A stretch of 50,044 bases of DNA, from the NCBI GenBank assembly GCA_012271165.1, contig JAAXGX010000099.1, positions 1-50,044 on the forward strand, given 5' to 3'. The notes beneath the pieces are model-generated. The model saw only the letters and a program-made list of their open reading frames with translations, was not told where the DNA came from and ran no database searches. The translations under genes and the position numbers were made by a program. Shown one piece after another: positions 34,496 through 44,558 of the stretch. The stretch is from Vicinamibacteraceae bacterium. GTDB lineage: Bacteria; Acidobacteriota; Vicinamibacteria; Vicinamibacterales; UBA8438. Position 1 is the stretch's first letter. Each line of letters begins with the position of its first letter.

Positions 34496-36340
34496 CTACT
34501 CGACCGTGACGCTCTTCGCGAGGTTGCGCGGCTGATCGACATCGCAGCCACGCAGGACCGCGATGTGGTACGCGAGCAGCTGCAGGGGGATGACGGCCAG
34601 AATCGGAACGAGGAGCGGCTCGGCGGGCGGAATCGGCACGATGCAGTCGTGCTCCGGGTCGAGCACGTCGGCGAAGGTCCCCGGATCCGCATCGGTGACC
34701 ACGATCAGGACGGCGCCGCGCGCCTTGGCTTCCTGCAGGTTGCCCATCATCTTCCCGAAGACGGGCCCGCTGGGGGCGAGCGCCACGATCGGCATCTTCT
34801 CGTCGATGAGCGCGATGGGTCCGTGCTTCATCTCGCCGGCCGGGTAGCCCTCGGCGTGGATGTAGGAGATCTCCTTGAGCTTGAGAGCGCCCTCCAGCGC
34901 GATCGGGTAGTTGACGCCCCGTCCCAGATACAGGAAATTGGTCCGCCGGTAGAACCGTTTCGCGATGGCGGCGACGGCGTCGTCGCACCCGAGCGCGCGC
35001 TGGATCAACCCCGGCAGCTGCGTCAATGCCTCGACGAGCCGCCGCGCGTCGCCGGCGCCGATCGCGCCGCGGACTCGCGCCAGGTGCAGCGCCAGCAGGG
35101 CCACGGTCACGAGCTGCGACGTGAAGGCCTTCGTCGAGGCGACCCCGACCTCCGGGCCCGCGTGGGTGTAGACTGCGGCATCGGCCAGCCGTGCCGCCAT
35201 GCTCCCGACGACGTTGCAGATCGCGATGCTGGCGGCGCCCCGCGCCTGCGCTTCCCGCAGCGCCGCCAACGTGTCCGCGGTCTCGCCCGACTGGGTGATC
35301 ACCACGGCCAGCGTGCGGTCGCCGGCCAGCGGATCGCGATAGCGATACTCGGACCCGTAGTCGACGTCGACGCGCATCCGTGCGAGCTGCTCGACGAGGA
35401 ACTTCCCGACCAGCGCGGCATGCCAGGATGTCCCGCAGGCCAGGAGGGCGATCTGCTCGACGGCCCGCAGCCGCTCGGCGGCGATGTCGAGCTCGCCCAG
35501 CATCACGGTTCCGCGGTCTTCCGAGAGGCGCCCGGCCACCGTCTCGCGGATGGCCCACGGCTGCTCGAAGATCTCCTTGAGCATGAAGTGCTTGTAGCCG
35601 GCCTTCTGCGCCGCGACCGGATCCCACTGGATCCGTTCGGTGGCCTTCGAGACCGCGCGCCCCGAGAAGTCGGTGAACTCCACCCGCGCCCGCGTGATGA
35701 CCGCCATCTCGCGGTCGCCGAGGAAGACGACGTCCGGCGTGTGGCCCCCCACCGCCGGGATGTCCGAGGCCAGGAAGTACTCGCCGCGACCCATGCCGAT
35801 GACGATCGGCGGGCCGTTGCGCACCGCGACGATCTTGTCCGGATCGCCGGCCGCCGCCAGGACCAGCACGAACAGGCCGCGGAGTTGCCGCAGCGCGCGG
35901 CGGACGGCGTTCTCGAGGCCGTCGTCCCGCTGCTCCTGTTCGACGAGATGCGCGACGACCTCGGTGTCGGTCTCCGTCTGGAAGCGATGGCCCGCCGCCT
36001 GCAGCCGGCGCTTCAGGTCGAGGTGGTTCTCGATGATGCCGTTGTGCACGACGACAAGGCGGCCCGTGCAGTCGCGGTGCGGGTGCGCGTTCTCCTCCGT
36101 CGGGCGGCCGTGGGTTGCCCAGCGCGTGTGCCCGACGCCGTAGTCGCCGCTGACGGGCTGCGCCCGGAGGACCTCCGCGAGCCGCGCCACCTTGCCGGCG
36201 CTGCGGCGGACCGCGATCTGCCCGTCACGCACCAGCGCGATGCCCGCCGAGTCGTAACCCCGGTACTCGAGCTGGCGGAGGCCCTCGAGCAGGACGGGGA
36301 CCACCTCACGGTCGCCGATGTAGCCGATGATGCCGCACAT
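34496..36340 (-). CDS. glmS: Glutamine-fructose-6-phosphate aminotransferase (isomerizing)
   Basis: A 614-residue cytosolic enzyme that makes glucosamine-6-phosphate, the first step to UDP-GlcNAc for peptidoglycan and lipopolysaccharide. The N-terminus MCGIIGYIGDR exposes the catalytic cysteine (residue 2 before Met removal). GATase motifs include GHTRWATHG and HNGIIENH. Two SIS sugar-isomerase domains follow (ALLACGTSWHAAL, TQSGETADTLAAL) and the C-terminus is RNLAKSVTVE. GAGAGG lies about seven bases before the ATG. It lies 33 bases after glmU. I see no glmS ribozyme-like leader in that short gap. Confidence 0.96.
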   Translation of the reverse strand: MCGIIGYIGDREVVPVLLEGLRQLEYRGYDSAGIALVRDGQIAVRRSAGKVARLAEVLRAQPVSGDYGVGHTRWATHGRPTEENAHPHRDCTGRLVVVHNGIIENHLDLKRRLQAAGHRFQTETDTEVVAHLVEQEQRDDGLENAVRRALRQLRGLFVLVLAAAGDPDKIVAVRNGPPIVIGMGRGEYFLASDIPAVGGHTPDVVFLGDREMAVITRARVEFTDFSGRAVSKATERIQWDPVAAQKAGYKHFMLKEIFEQPWAIRETVAGRLSEDRGTVMLGELDIAAERLRAVEQIALLACGTSWHAALVGKFLVEQLARMRVDVDYGSEYRYRDPLAGDRTLAVVITQSGETADTLAALREAQARGAASIAICNVVGSMAARLADAAVYTHAGPEVGVASTKAFTSQLVTVALLALHLARVRGAIGAGDARRLVEALTQLPGLIQRALGCDDAVAAIAKRFYRRTNFLYLGRGVNYPIALEGALKLKEISYIHAEGYPAGEMKHGPIALIDEKMPIVALAPSGPVFGKMMGNLQEAKARGAVLIVVTDADPGTFADVLDPEHDCIVPIPPAEPLLVPILAVIPLQLLAYHIAVLRGCDVDQPRNLAKSVTVE

Positions 36341-36373
36341 GCGCGTCCTCTCGAGACCAGCATACTGCCTGGC

Positions 36374-37780
36374 CTAGGAGCCCTTCTTGCGATCCGTCCA
36401 GCCCGTCTTGTTCTCCTGGCGGCCGCGCGCGATGGCCAGCGCGCCCGGGGGCACATCCTCGGTGACGCACGACCCGGCCGCCACGTAGGCGGCGCGCCCG
36501 ACCGTCACCGGGGCGACGAGCTGGGTGCCGCTGCCGATGAAGGCGCCGTCCTCGACCGCGGTCTCGTGCTTGGACTGCCCGTCGTAGTTGCAGGTGATGG
36601 TGCCGGCTCCCACGTTGACCTGCGCACCGAGTGCCGCGTCGCCCAGGTACGAGAGGTGGCCCACCTTCGAGCCGGCGCCCAGCGTGCTCTTCTTGATCTC
36701 GACGAAGTTGCCGACCCGGGCCGTCTCACGGACGACCGTGCCGGGGCGCAGGTGGGCGAAGGGACCGATCCGGGCGCCCGACTCCACGTGCGCGTTCGTG
36801 ATCACGCAATGGTTGTTGACCGTGACGTCGTCGCCGACCGTGGAGTTCACGATCCGCACGCCCGCGTGCAGCTCGCACCGGTCGCCGATGGTCGTCAGGC
36901 CCTCCAGCATCACCCCGGGGTGGATCACCGTGTCCCGCCCGACCACGACATCGGCGTCGATGTAGGTGGTGGCCGGATCTTCGAGCGTCACGCCGGCAGC
37001 CATCAGCTCCTCGTTCTTGCCTTGTCTCATGAGCGAGCTCACTTCCGCCAGTTCCGTCTGGCTGTTGATGCCTCGAATCTCGTCCGGATGGTCGGTTTCC
37101 AGCGTCTCGACGGTCAGACCCCGGCGTCGATAGAGCGCGAGCAGAGCCGGCAGATACCGCTCCTGCCGGGGGCCCGCCGCGGGGATCTGGCGGAGGGTCG
37201 CGAACAGCGGCGCGAGGTCGAAGACGTAGATCCCGCTGTTGACCTCCCGAATGGCGCGCTGGGCCGGGGTGGCGTCGGCCTCTTCGACGATGCTCGCCAA
37301 CAGGCCGCGCTGCCGTACGAGCCGCCCGTAGCCGTAGGGGCGCGCGAGTCGGGCGGTCAGCACGGTGGCCGCGGCGCGCGCGCGGTCGTGCGCGTCGACG
37401 AGCCGGCGCAGGGTGACCGGCCGGATGCGGGGGACGTCGCCGGACAGGACGACCAGATTGCCCTCCGCGCGCGCGAACGCGGACTCGGCCTGCAGCAGCG
37501 CGTGCGCGGTTCCCAGCTGCGCTTCCTGCCGCACGAATCGGGGCCCGGGCCCGACCGCCTCCTGGATGACGTCGGCCTGGTGTCCCACCACGACCGTCGT
37601 GGTCGCCGGCGACAGCGTGGCGGCAGCCCGCAGCACATGCTCGATCAGCGACCGGCCCGCCATCCTGTGGAGCACCTTGGGCCGGGTGGAGGCCATCCGC
37701 CGGCCCTTGCCGGCCGCCAGCACGATCACGTGACAGGTCGCCACCGCGGCGGGACCGGCGTCAGCAGACTGGGGGCTCAC
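36374..37780 (-). CDS. glmU: Bifunctional UDP-N-acetylglucosamine pyrophosphorylase / glucosamine-1-phosphate N-acetyltransferase
   Basis: A 468-residue enzyme completing UDP-GlcNAc synthesis. The N-terminal nucleotidyltransferase has VIVLAAGKGRRMASTRPKVL and VLSGDVPRI. The C-terminal half is a left-handed beta helix of hexapeptide repeats (TTYIDADVVVGRDTVIHPGV, GAGTITCNYDGQSKHETA, FIGSGTQLVAPVTVG), with the acetyltransferase region near NYDG. The start codon is GTG at 37780 and overlaps the TPR gene stop codon as GTGA. It sits directly before glmS, giving consecutive pathway steps in one transcript. Confidence 0.95.
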   Translation of the reverse strand: MSPQSADAGPAAVATCHVIVLAAGKGRRMASTRPKVLHRMAGRSLIEHVLRAAATLSPATTTVVVGHQADVIQEAVGPGPRFVRQEAQLGTAHALLQAESAFARAEGNLVVLSGDVPRIRPVTLRRLVDAHDRARAAATVLTARLARPYGYGRLVRQRGLLASIVEEADATPAQRAIREVNSGIYVFDLAPLFATLRQIPAAGPRQERYLPALLALYRRRGLTVETLETDHPDEIRGINSQTELAEVSSLMRQGKNEELMAAGVTLEDPATTYIDADVVVGRDTVIHPGVMLEGLTTIGDRCELHAGVRIVNSTVGDDVTVNNHCVITNAHVESGARIGPFAHLRPGTVVRETARVGNFVEIKKSTLGAGSKVGHLSYLGDAALGAQVNVGAGTITCNYDGQSKHETAVEDGAFIGSGTQLVAPVTVGRAAYVAAGSCVTEDVPPGALAIARGRQENKTGWTDRKKGS

Positions 37781-38403
37781 CGGGCTGAGTGGCTTCCGGC
37801 TCCTCCCGGGGAGCCGTCGGCGGGTGGGGTCCTGAGCGCTTCCTGAATGGTTTCGTCCTCCCGCAGCAGCTCGAGGCTCGGCTCGTGGCGTGCGAGGTAG
37901 CGGTTCTCCGGATTCAGCTCGAGGGCACGCAGCAGGTGGGTGCCGGCCGCCTCCAGGTCGCCGCCGTCGGCGCGCGCGAGGGCCAGCATGTACTGCACCC
38001 GATCGCTGTCGGGGCTCTGCCGCTGCGCCGCATCGAGATGCTGCAGCGCCTCGTCGTGCAGGCCGGCGTTCAGCGCCAGCGTGGCGGCGTAGACGCGCTC
38101 GTCCAGGGTTTCCGGCGTGGGCGCCTCCAGCGATTCCCGCCGGCAGACCTGCAGATAGCGGCGGCTGCGCTCGTGAAGCTCGCGCTCGGCGGGGAACTCG
38201 TCAATCACCTGGCCGAAGAGGGCCGCCGCCGTCTCGAACTCGCGGTGCTGCAGCGCTGCCATGGCCTGCTCGTAGCGGCCAACGGCTTGCTGGTACGCTT
38301 CCTGCTGCGCTTGCGCCAGGGTCGTTCGGCGCCGGGCGGCGGCCGTCACGGCACGCCTGGACGATTTTGCGGGATTGCCGGGCGATGGCTGCTTTTGCCC
38401 CAT
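37777..38403 (-). CDS. TPR-repeat protein of unknown function
   Basis: A 208-residue soluble protein without signal peptide or membrane segment. After a basic leader (MGQKQPSPGNPAKSSRRAV) come helical repeats of the tetratricopeptide type: QQAVGRYEQAMAALQHREFETAAALFGQVIDEFP (about residues 40-73, shown by YEQAMAALQHREFETAA), then DEALQHLDAAQRQSPDSDRV and AAGTHLLRALELNPENRYLA. I chose the ATG at 38403; no good Shine-Dalgarno site is visible. It overlaps the glmU start by four bases, so it is translated with the amino-sugar genes. Its function is unknown; TPR proteins usually act as scaffolds. Confidence 0.75.
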   Translation of the reverse strand: MGQKQPSPGNPAKSSRRAVTAAARRRTTLAQAQQEAYQQAVGRYEQAMAALQHREFETAAALFGQVIDEFPAERELHERSRRYLQVCRRESLEAPTPETLDERVYAATLALNAGLHDEALQHLDAAQRQSPDSDRVQYMLALARADGGDLEAAGTHLLRALELNPENRYLARHEPSLELLREDETIQEALRTPPADGSPGGAGSHSAR

Positions 38404-38470
38404 GGGCTGCAAAGCGGAGCCTAAACTAGCAGAATGCGAAATGGCGGTCAAGGAGGGCGACCGGCGCCCG

Positions 38471-39394
38471 TTATTGGTCGATAGACCCAATTTTCTTGCG
38501 GGCCTCGAGCAGCGAGTAGACCGAGCGGCCGCCCAGCGCGTGCCGGTCCGCGAGGATCCGGACGGCGAGACGCCGATCGCAACCCAAGGACTCTGTCAGA
38601 TGACAGAATTCGTGCCAGAGCCGCTCTCCGTCAACCGCGCCGCCGCGGTCGCCGGCCGGCGCGGCGGGCGGTCCGACAACGAGGGTGTACTCGCCTCGCG
38701 CCGCGGAAAGGCGCTTCATCACGTCCGTTATCGGTCCAGTGACCAAATCTTCGTGAGCCTTCGTCATCTCGCGGCAGACCGCGATGTCCCGATCGCCCAG
38801 GACAGTCGCCATGTCCGCCAGCGCCGCCCGCAGCCGGTGCGGCGCCTCGAAGACGACGAGCGGCCGGGGTTCGGCGGCCAGTGACTCCAGCCAGCGTTTT
38901 CTGTCGTTTGAACGTGGCGGTGGGAAGCCAACCACGGTGAAGGCGCCGCCGCCGAGGCCGGACATGACCAGGCCGGTGAGCGCGGCGCTCGGACCGGGGA
39001 CCGCATGCACCTTGACGCCGGCCGCGAGCGCTTCCCGCACCAGCCGGGCGCCGGGATCGGACAGCAGCGGCGTGCCGGCGTCGGCGACGAGGGCCACCGA
39101 GTCGCCGCGGGCCAGGCGGCGGAGGATCTGCGGGCCCTTCCGGACCTCGTTGTGGGCGTGGAAGCTGGTCGTCGTGGTATGAATGCCGTAGTGGCTGAAC
39201 AGCTTGGCCGTACGCCGCGTGTCCTCGGCCGCGACGAGCGTCACCTCCGCGAGAACGCGGAGGGCGCGGAGCGTGATGTCCTCCAGGTTGCCGATCGGGG
39301 TGGACACCAGGTAGAGCGCGCCGGCCGGCGGCGGCGGAGAATCCGGCACTCGCGGGAATCGTGGCACGGGCCGCGGCCGAGAGCAAGGAAGCAT
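38471..39394 (-). CDS. rsmI: 16S rRNA (cytidine1402-2'-O)-methyltransferase RsmI
   Basis: A SAM-dependent tetrapyrrole-methylase-fold enzyme of about 307 residues that methylates the ribose of C1402. Family motifs: LYLVSTPIGNLEDITLRAL, LVAAEDTRRTAKLFSHYGI, VALVADAGTPLLSDPG, VHAVPGPSAALTGLVMSGL and VFFEAPHR-like VVFEAPHRLRAAL. The conserved part begins at GALYLV; the first 24 residues are Pro/Arg-rich. The ATG at 39394 lies four bases from a TACAAT element, so in-frame GTGs at 39367 or 39349 may be the real start. It heads a minus-strand run with the TPR gene 67 bases downstream. Confidence 0.9.
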   Translation of the reverse strand: MLPCSRPRPVPRFPRVPDSPPPPAGALYLVSTPIGNLEDITLRALRVLAEVTLVAAEDTRRTAKLFSHYGIHTTTTSFHAHNEVRKGPQILRRLARGDSVALVADAGTPLLSDPGARLVREALAAGVKVHAVPGPSAALTGLVMSGLGGGAFTVVGFPPPRSNDRKRWLESLAAEPRPLVVFEAPHRLRAALADMATVLGDRDIAVCREMTKAHEDLVTGPITDVMKRLSAARGEYTLVVGPPAAPAGDRGGAVDGERLWHEFCHLTESLGCDRRLAVRILADRHALGGRSVYSLLEARKKIGSIDQ

Positions 39395-39422
39395 CGTTAT
39401 TGTACCATTCACCGGAACGACC

Positions 39423-41087
39423 ATGGATCGATCGCCTGCCCACTCCGCTGAACCGCTGTCCCGTTTCGTCGACGAGTACCTGTCGTACCTGCACGAGACC
39501 CATCCGACGGCGGCTGCCGCCGACGGCGTCCACCTGCACGACGATCTGCTCGAGGATTTCAGCCGGAGCGCGGTCGACGCCCAGGTGCGCGAGCTCGGCG
39601 GCTGGGCGCGGCGCCTGGACGGCATCAAGGCCTCGACGCTGACCGCGGACGAGAAGCTCGAGCGGCGCATGCTGGCGGACGGCATCCGGGCGCGCCTGTT
39701 CGCGCTCGAGGACGTCCGCGTCTGGCAGCGCAGTCCCCTGTACTACGCCGAGACGATCGCCGAGAGCCTGGCAGGGCAGGTGCTGTTCGACTATGCCCCG
39801 GTCACGGAGCGCGCGCGGCGCGTGGTTTCCAAGCTGCGGCAGGTGCCGCGCCTGCTGGAGTCGGCGCGGCAGAACGTGACGGATCCGCCGGGCCTCTTCG
39901 TGCGCGTCGGCCTCGAGTCGTTCGACGGGGTGCTCACGTTCGTCGAGCGCGACCTCCCCAGGGCGTTCCGGAACCTGGAGGACATGCACCTGCTGGGCGA
40001 CCTCGCGGACGCATCGACCGTGGCGGTCGACGCGGTCCGCGACTACGGCGCCCACCTGCGGGATGCCGTCGCACCGCGCAGCCGCGCCTCGTTTCGGCTG
40101 GGCGCGGACCGCTTCTCCCAGAAGCTGCGCCTCGACGAGGGCATCGACGTGCCGGTGGACCGGCTGCTGCAGATCGCGCTGCGAGAGCTGGGCAAGACCC
40201 AGGAACGATTCAGGGAGGTCGCGGCCGGGGTGGCGCGCGGCCCGGGCGATGCGTGGCAGAAGGCCAAGGCCCATCATCCCGACGCCGACGGCCTGCTGAG
40301 CACCGTCGAGGACCATCTCGCGACGCTGCTCGACTTCATCAGACGCAAACGGATAGTGACGGTTCCGGACCACGGGCCGCTCGTGGTGGCGCCGACGCCG
40401 GAGTACTATCGCGGAACGTTCGCCAGCATCGTGCCGGTCGGACCGTTCGAAGCGCGGCCGATGCCGGCGTACTACTACATCACCAACGTCGACCCGAGCT
40501 GGCCCGCCGACCGGCAGGAGGAGCACCTGCGCGACTTCAGCTATGCGGCCCTGTGGTCGATCTCCATCCACGAGGCCTTTCCCGGCCACTTCCTCCACTT
40601 CGAGCATCTGCGCCGGGTGGCGTCGCCGCTCCGCAAGTCGACCTTCTTCACGCCCGTGTCGCTGATCGAAGGCTGGGCGCACTACTGCGAGCAGATGATG
40701 TTCGACGAGGGTTTCGAGCGGGGCAACGCGGAGGTCGAGCTGGGGCAGCTCGCGGAGGCGCTGGTGCGGCTGGCCCGGACCGTCGTGGGCATTCGACTCC
40801 ACACCGAGGACCTGTCGGTGGAGCAGGGGGTGCGGTTCTTCCGCGACGAGGCCTTTCTGGAAGAGGGCAGCGCGCGCCGCGAGGCCGAGCGCGGCACGTA
40901 CGATCCGGGCTACGTGCTCTACTCGCTCGGGAAGCAGATGCTCCTCAAGCTCCGCAGGGACTGTGAGGCCGCCGGGAACGGCGGGTCGCTGCAGTCGTTC
41001 CACGACCGCTTCCTGGGCCAGGGAGGCGTGCCGTTCTGGATGCACCGCCAGTTGATGCTGGGCGCGACCGGCACCCTGCTGGAGTGA
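39423..41087 (+). CDS. DUF885-family metallopeptidase-like protein
   Basis: A 554-residue protein of the DUF885 family, uncharacterised proteins thought to be zinc peptidases. The key motif is HEAFPGHFLHFEH (His383, Glu384, His389), a variant of the HExxH zinc motif typical of the family. WAHYCEQMMFDEGF, just after it, contains the likely third ligand glutamates. A long helical N-terminal region precedes (FVDEYLSYLHETHPTAAAADG), and YDPGYVLYSLGKQML is near the end. No signal peptide is visible, suggesting a cytosolic location, whereas many family members are secreted. It is divergent from rsmI with only 28 bases between start codons. The substrate is unknown. Confidence 0.85.
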   Translation: MDRSPAHSAEPLSRFVDEYLSYLHETHPTAAAADGVHLHDDLLEDFSRSAVDAQVRELGGWARRLDGIKASTLTADEKLERRMLADGIRARLFALEDVRVWQRSPLYYAETIAESLAGQVLFDYAPVTERARRVVSKLRQVPRLLESARQNVTDPPGLFVRVGLESFDGVLTFVERDLPRAFRNLEDMHLLGDLADASTVAVDAVRDYGAHLRDAVAPRSRASFRLGADRFSQKLRLDEGIDVPVDRLLQIALRELGKTQERFREVAAGVARGPGDAWQKAKAHHPDADGLLSTVEDHLATLLDFIRRKRIVTVPDHGPLVVAPTPEYYRGTFASIVPVGPFEARPMPAYYYITNVDPSWPADRQEEHLRDFSYAALWSISIHEAFPGHFLHFEHLRRVASPLRKSTFFTPVSLIEGWAHYCEQMMFDEGFERGNAEVELGQLAEALVRLARTVVGIRLHTEDLSVEQGVRFFRDEAFLEEGSARREAERGTYDPGYVLYSLGKQMLLKLRRDCEAAGNGGSLQSFHDRFLGQGGVPFWMHRQLMLGATGTLLE

Positions 41088-41097
41088 GGCGCCGACC

Positions 41098-41442
41098 ATG
41101 CCGCTGTACGAATACGAGTGTGACGACTGCGGGCACCGGTTCGAGTTGATCCGGAAGTTCTCCGACCAGCCGCTCACCGACTGCCCGGTGTGCGCGGGGC
41201 GCGTCAGGAAGCTCGTCTCGTCGCCGGCCATCCAGTTCAAGGGGACCGGCTGGTACGTCACCGATTACGCCCGCAAGCCGTCTGGCGGCGAGCCGGCGTC
41301 CGAGCCGGACAAGTCGTCCGAGGACCGCAAGACCGATTCGAAGGACACGGCCGCGCCGGCCGGGGACTCGAAGACCGCCGACTCGGCCGGGTCCAAGCCG
41401 AGTCCGCCCTCGCCGTCGGCCGGCCGGGAGTCGACGCCGTAG
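41098..41442 (+). CDS. FmdB-family zinc-ribbon protein with acidic Ser/Pro-rich tail
   Basis: A 114-residue small protein. The N-terminus MPLYEYECDDCGHRFELIRKF with a following TDCPVCAG gives a CxxC...CxxC zinc ribbon of the FmdB type, and VRKLVSSPAIQFKGTGWYVTDY is the usual continuation. From about residue 62 it is a low-complexity tail of Lys, Asp, Ser, Ala and Pro. The family is annotated as putative regulatory, with no defined function. It lies ten bases after the DUF885 gene and is probably co-transcribed; it is convergent with galU. Confidence 0.88.
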   Translation: MPLYEYECDDCGHRFELIRKFSDQPLTDCPVCAGRVRKLVSSPAIQFKGTGWYVTDYARKPSGGEPASEPDKSSEDRKTDSKDTAAPAGDSKTADSAGSKPSPPSPSAGRESTP

Positions 41443-41452
41443 CACGGCGCCG

Positions 41453-42319
41453 TCAGTCCAGCTCGGTCAGGAACGCCCGCAACTGCGGCGCGAGGTCCGG
41501 GCGCTTGAGCGCAAAGTAGACCGAGGCCTTGAGAAACCCGAGCCGGTTGCCCGCGTCGTGGCGGGTGCCGACCAGCTCGCAGGCATGGAGCGGCCGGTGC
41601 TCCAGCAGGCGGCGCAGGCCGTCGGTGAGCTGGATCTCGCCGCCGGCGTCCGCGCCGGTCCGCTCCAGCGCGTCGAATACGTCGGGGGTCAGCACGTAGC
41701 GGCCCACGATGGCCAGGTCCGACGGCGCCGTCGCCGGGTCCGGCTTCTCGACCAGATCACGAACCTCGAAGACGCCTTGCCCGAGCGCCTTCGCGTCGAT
41801 GATCCCGTAGCGCTGCACCGCCTCGCGCGGAACCCGCTCGACGAGCAGCACCGGCCCGCCGACGGCCGCGAACAGATCGGTCATCCGGCGCAAGGCCGGC
41901 GGGTCGGCGTCGATCACGTCATCCGGCAGGACCACCGCGAACGGCTCGTCGCCGACCTCGGGCCTGGCCATGAGCACCGCGTGGCCGAGACCCAGCGGCT
42001 GCGCCTGATGGACCGTCGTGACCTCCGCCAGCGCCGAGAGGGCGCGCACGACGGCCAGGCTCTCCGTCTTCCCGCGCTCTTCCAGCACCGCCTCGAGCGC
42101 GGGGTGCGGCGCGAAGTGCGCGCCGGTCATCGTGTTGCCCGGGCTCGTGACCAGCACGACGCGGCGAATGCCCGACGCGACCGCCTCCTCGACGCCGTAC
42201 TGAACGATGGGGCGGTCGACCAGCGGCAGCAGCTCCTTGGGAAACGCCTTGGTGGCCGGCAGGATGCGCGTGCCCAGCCCGGCGGCGGGAAAGACGACGG
42301 TGCGGACCGGCGCTGCCAT
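41453..42319 (-). CDS. galU: UTP-glucose-1-phosphate uridylyltransferase
   Basis: A 288-residue nucleotidyltransferase making UDP-glucose for surface polysaccharides. Motifs: VVFPAAGLGTRILPATKAFPKELLPLVDRP (split as VVFPAAGLGTRILPATKA and FPKELLPLVDRP), IVQYGVEEAVASGI, LGLGHAVLMARP, FAVVLPDDVID and GEIQLTDGLRRLL. The length and C-terminal helix are standard for GalU. It is divergent from serS with 63 bases between start codons. An A/T-richer block there (around 42338-42352) could serve both genes. Confidence 0.94.
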   Translation of the reverse strand: MAAPVRTVVFPAAGLGTRILPATKAFPKELLPLVDRPIVQYGVEEAVASGIRRVVLVTSPGNTMTGAHFAPHPALEAVLEERGKTESLAVVRALSALAEVTTVHQAQPLGLGHAVLMARPEVGDEPFAVVLPDDVIDADPPALRRMTDLFAAVGGPVLLVERVPREAVQRYGIIDAKALGQGVFEVRDLVEKPDPATAPSDLAIVGRYVLTPDVFDALERTGADAGGEIQLTDGLRRLLEHRPLHACELVGTRHDAGNRLGFLKASVYFALKRPDLAPQLRAFLTELD

Positions 42320-42382
42320 GGCAGGCGATCGTACAGCACGGCTACATTAGAATGAAGCGCGCACGCTGGGGACCCAGACGAC

Positions 42383-43687
<1,305 letters not shown>

Positions 43688-43689
43688 AC

Positions 43690-43779
43690 GGAGGGATGGC
43701 CGAGCGGTCGAAGGCGGCGGTCTTGAAAACCGTTAGCGGGGAAACTCGCTCCTGGGTTCGAATCCCAGTCCCTCCGCCA
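43690..43779 (+). tRNA. tRNA-Ser (anticodon UGA)
   Basis: A 90-base tRNA with encoded CCA. Acceptor GGAGGGA (43690-43696) pairs with TCCCTCC (43769-43775), the discriminator is G, and CCA is at 43777-43779. The anticodon loop is CTTGAAA with TGA at 43724-43726, decoding UCA and related serine codons. The long variable arm (TAGCGGGGAAACTCGCT region) and the T arm CTGGGTTCGAATCCCAG identify a class II tRNA. It begins two bases after the serS stop codon. Confidence 0.96.
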
Positions 43780-43882
43780 CAAGCCACCGTAAGGTATTTG
43801 AGCGAGATGGGCGAGTCGGGTGCAGTAGGATAGACTGGTCTGGGTACGGTCTCTATGGCTGCCTGTCCATGGGAGGGCACCT

Positions 43883-44125
43883 GTGTCCGAGGTTGGCGCA
43901 TTCGAGGCGAAGACACATCTGCCGCAGTTGCTCAAGCGGGTGCAGCAAGGCGAACGGTTCGTGATCACCAGGCACAAGCACCCTGTGGCCGAATTGATTC
44001 CATTCCGGCAACCGGACCGCGACCGAATCCGGACGGCGATCCAGGGTTTGAAGGAGTTCCAGCGGACTCACAGCCTCGGCGGTCTGACTGTGCGACGGAT
44101 GCTCGAGGAGGGGCGGCGCTACTGA
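43883..44125 (+). CDS. Phd/YefM-type antitoxin
   Basis: An 80-residue antitoxin of the prevent-host-death family, which binds DNA with its N-terminus and neutralises a toxin with its C-terminus. The N-terminus SEVGAFEAKTHLPQLLKRVQQGERFVITRH has the family pattern (AFEAKTHLPQLLKRVQQGE), then HPVAELIPF; the tail GGLTVRRMLEEGRRY is the toxin-binding type. The start is GTG, with GGGAGG about seven bases upstream. The stop codon overlaps the toxin ATG. It is expected to autorepress the pair. It lies 103 bases after the tRNA-Ser gene. Confidence 0.88.
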   Translation: MSEVGAFEAKTHLPQLLKRVQQGERFVITRHKHPVAELIPFRQPDRDRIRTAIQGLKEFQRTHSLGGLTVRRMLEEGRRY

Positions 44126-44541
44126 TGGCCTTCGTGCTCGACTGTTCCGTCACCATGGCATGGATCTTCCCGGACGAGGCGACCGATGTGACGGATCGGC
44201 TGCGTGACGCACTGCTCGAGACGCGTGCCTTCGTCCCAGCCTTGTGGCCGGTCGAGACGGCCAACGCATTGCTCGTTGCGACCCGGCGCAGGCGGATTAC
44301 GCAGGACGAATGGTCCGGGATTCGTGCGCACCTCGATGCGCTGCCGATCGAGGTCGATCCCGTCTCGGCGTCTCGCACATGGGGCGTAGCGCTCGACTTG
44401 GCGAGCGCACATGGTATTTCCGTCTACGATGCGACGTACCTGGAGCTCGCCATGCGGCTCCGGATGCCGCTCACCACGCTGGACCGGGATCTCGAGGCTG
44501 CGGCCCGTTCGGCGGGCGTCGACGTGCCGGCAATCGGTTGA
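44125..44541 (+). CDS. vapC: VapC-type PIN-domain ribonuclease toxin
   Basis: A 138-residue PIN nuclease. Conserved acidic residues are present: Asp6 (FVLDCS), Glu44 (WPVETANAL), Asp102 (VYDATYLELA) and Asp120 or Asp122 (LTTLDRDL). VapC toxins cleave tRNA or rRNA; this one's target is unknown. The ATG overlaps the antitoxin stop codon, so the pair is translationally coupled. The longer open frame upstream passes through the antitoxin gene in another frame and is not used. Confidence 0.9.
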   Translation: MAFVLDCSVTMAWIFPDEATDVTDRLRDALLETRAFVPALWPVETANALLVATRRRRITQDEWSGIRAHLDALPIEVDPVSASRTWGVALDLASAHGISVYDATYLELAMRLRMPLTTLDRDLEAAARSAGVDVPAIG

Positions 44542-44558
44542 CCAGGATCGTCCCGCAC

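Noticed and set aside
36341-36373. A glmS ribozyme in the glmU-glmS gap
   Set aside because: The gap is only 33 bases, far too short for that ribozyme, and no matching core is visible.
32411-37846. An 1811-codon plus-strand open frame opposite uvrD, glmS and glmU
   Set aside because: It is antisense to three certain genes and shows no recognisable motif.
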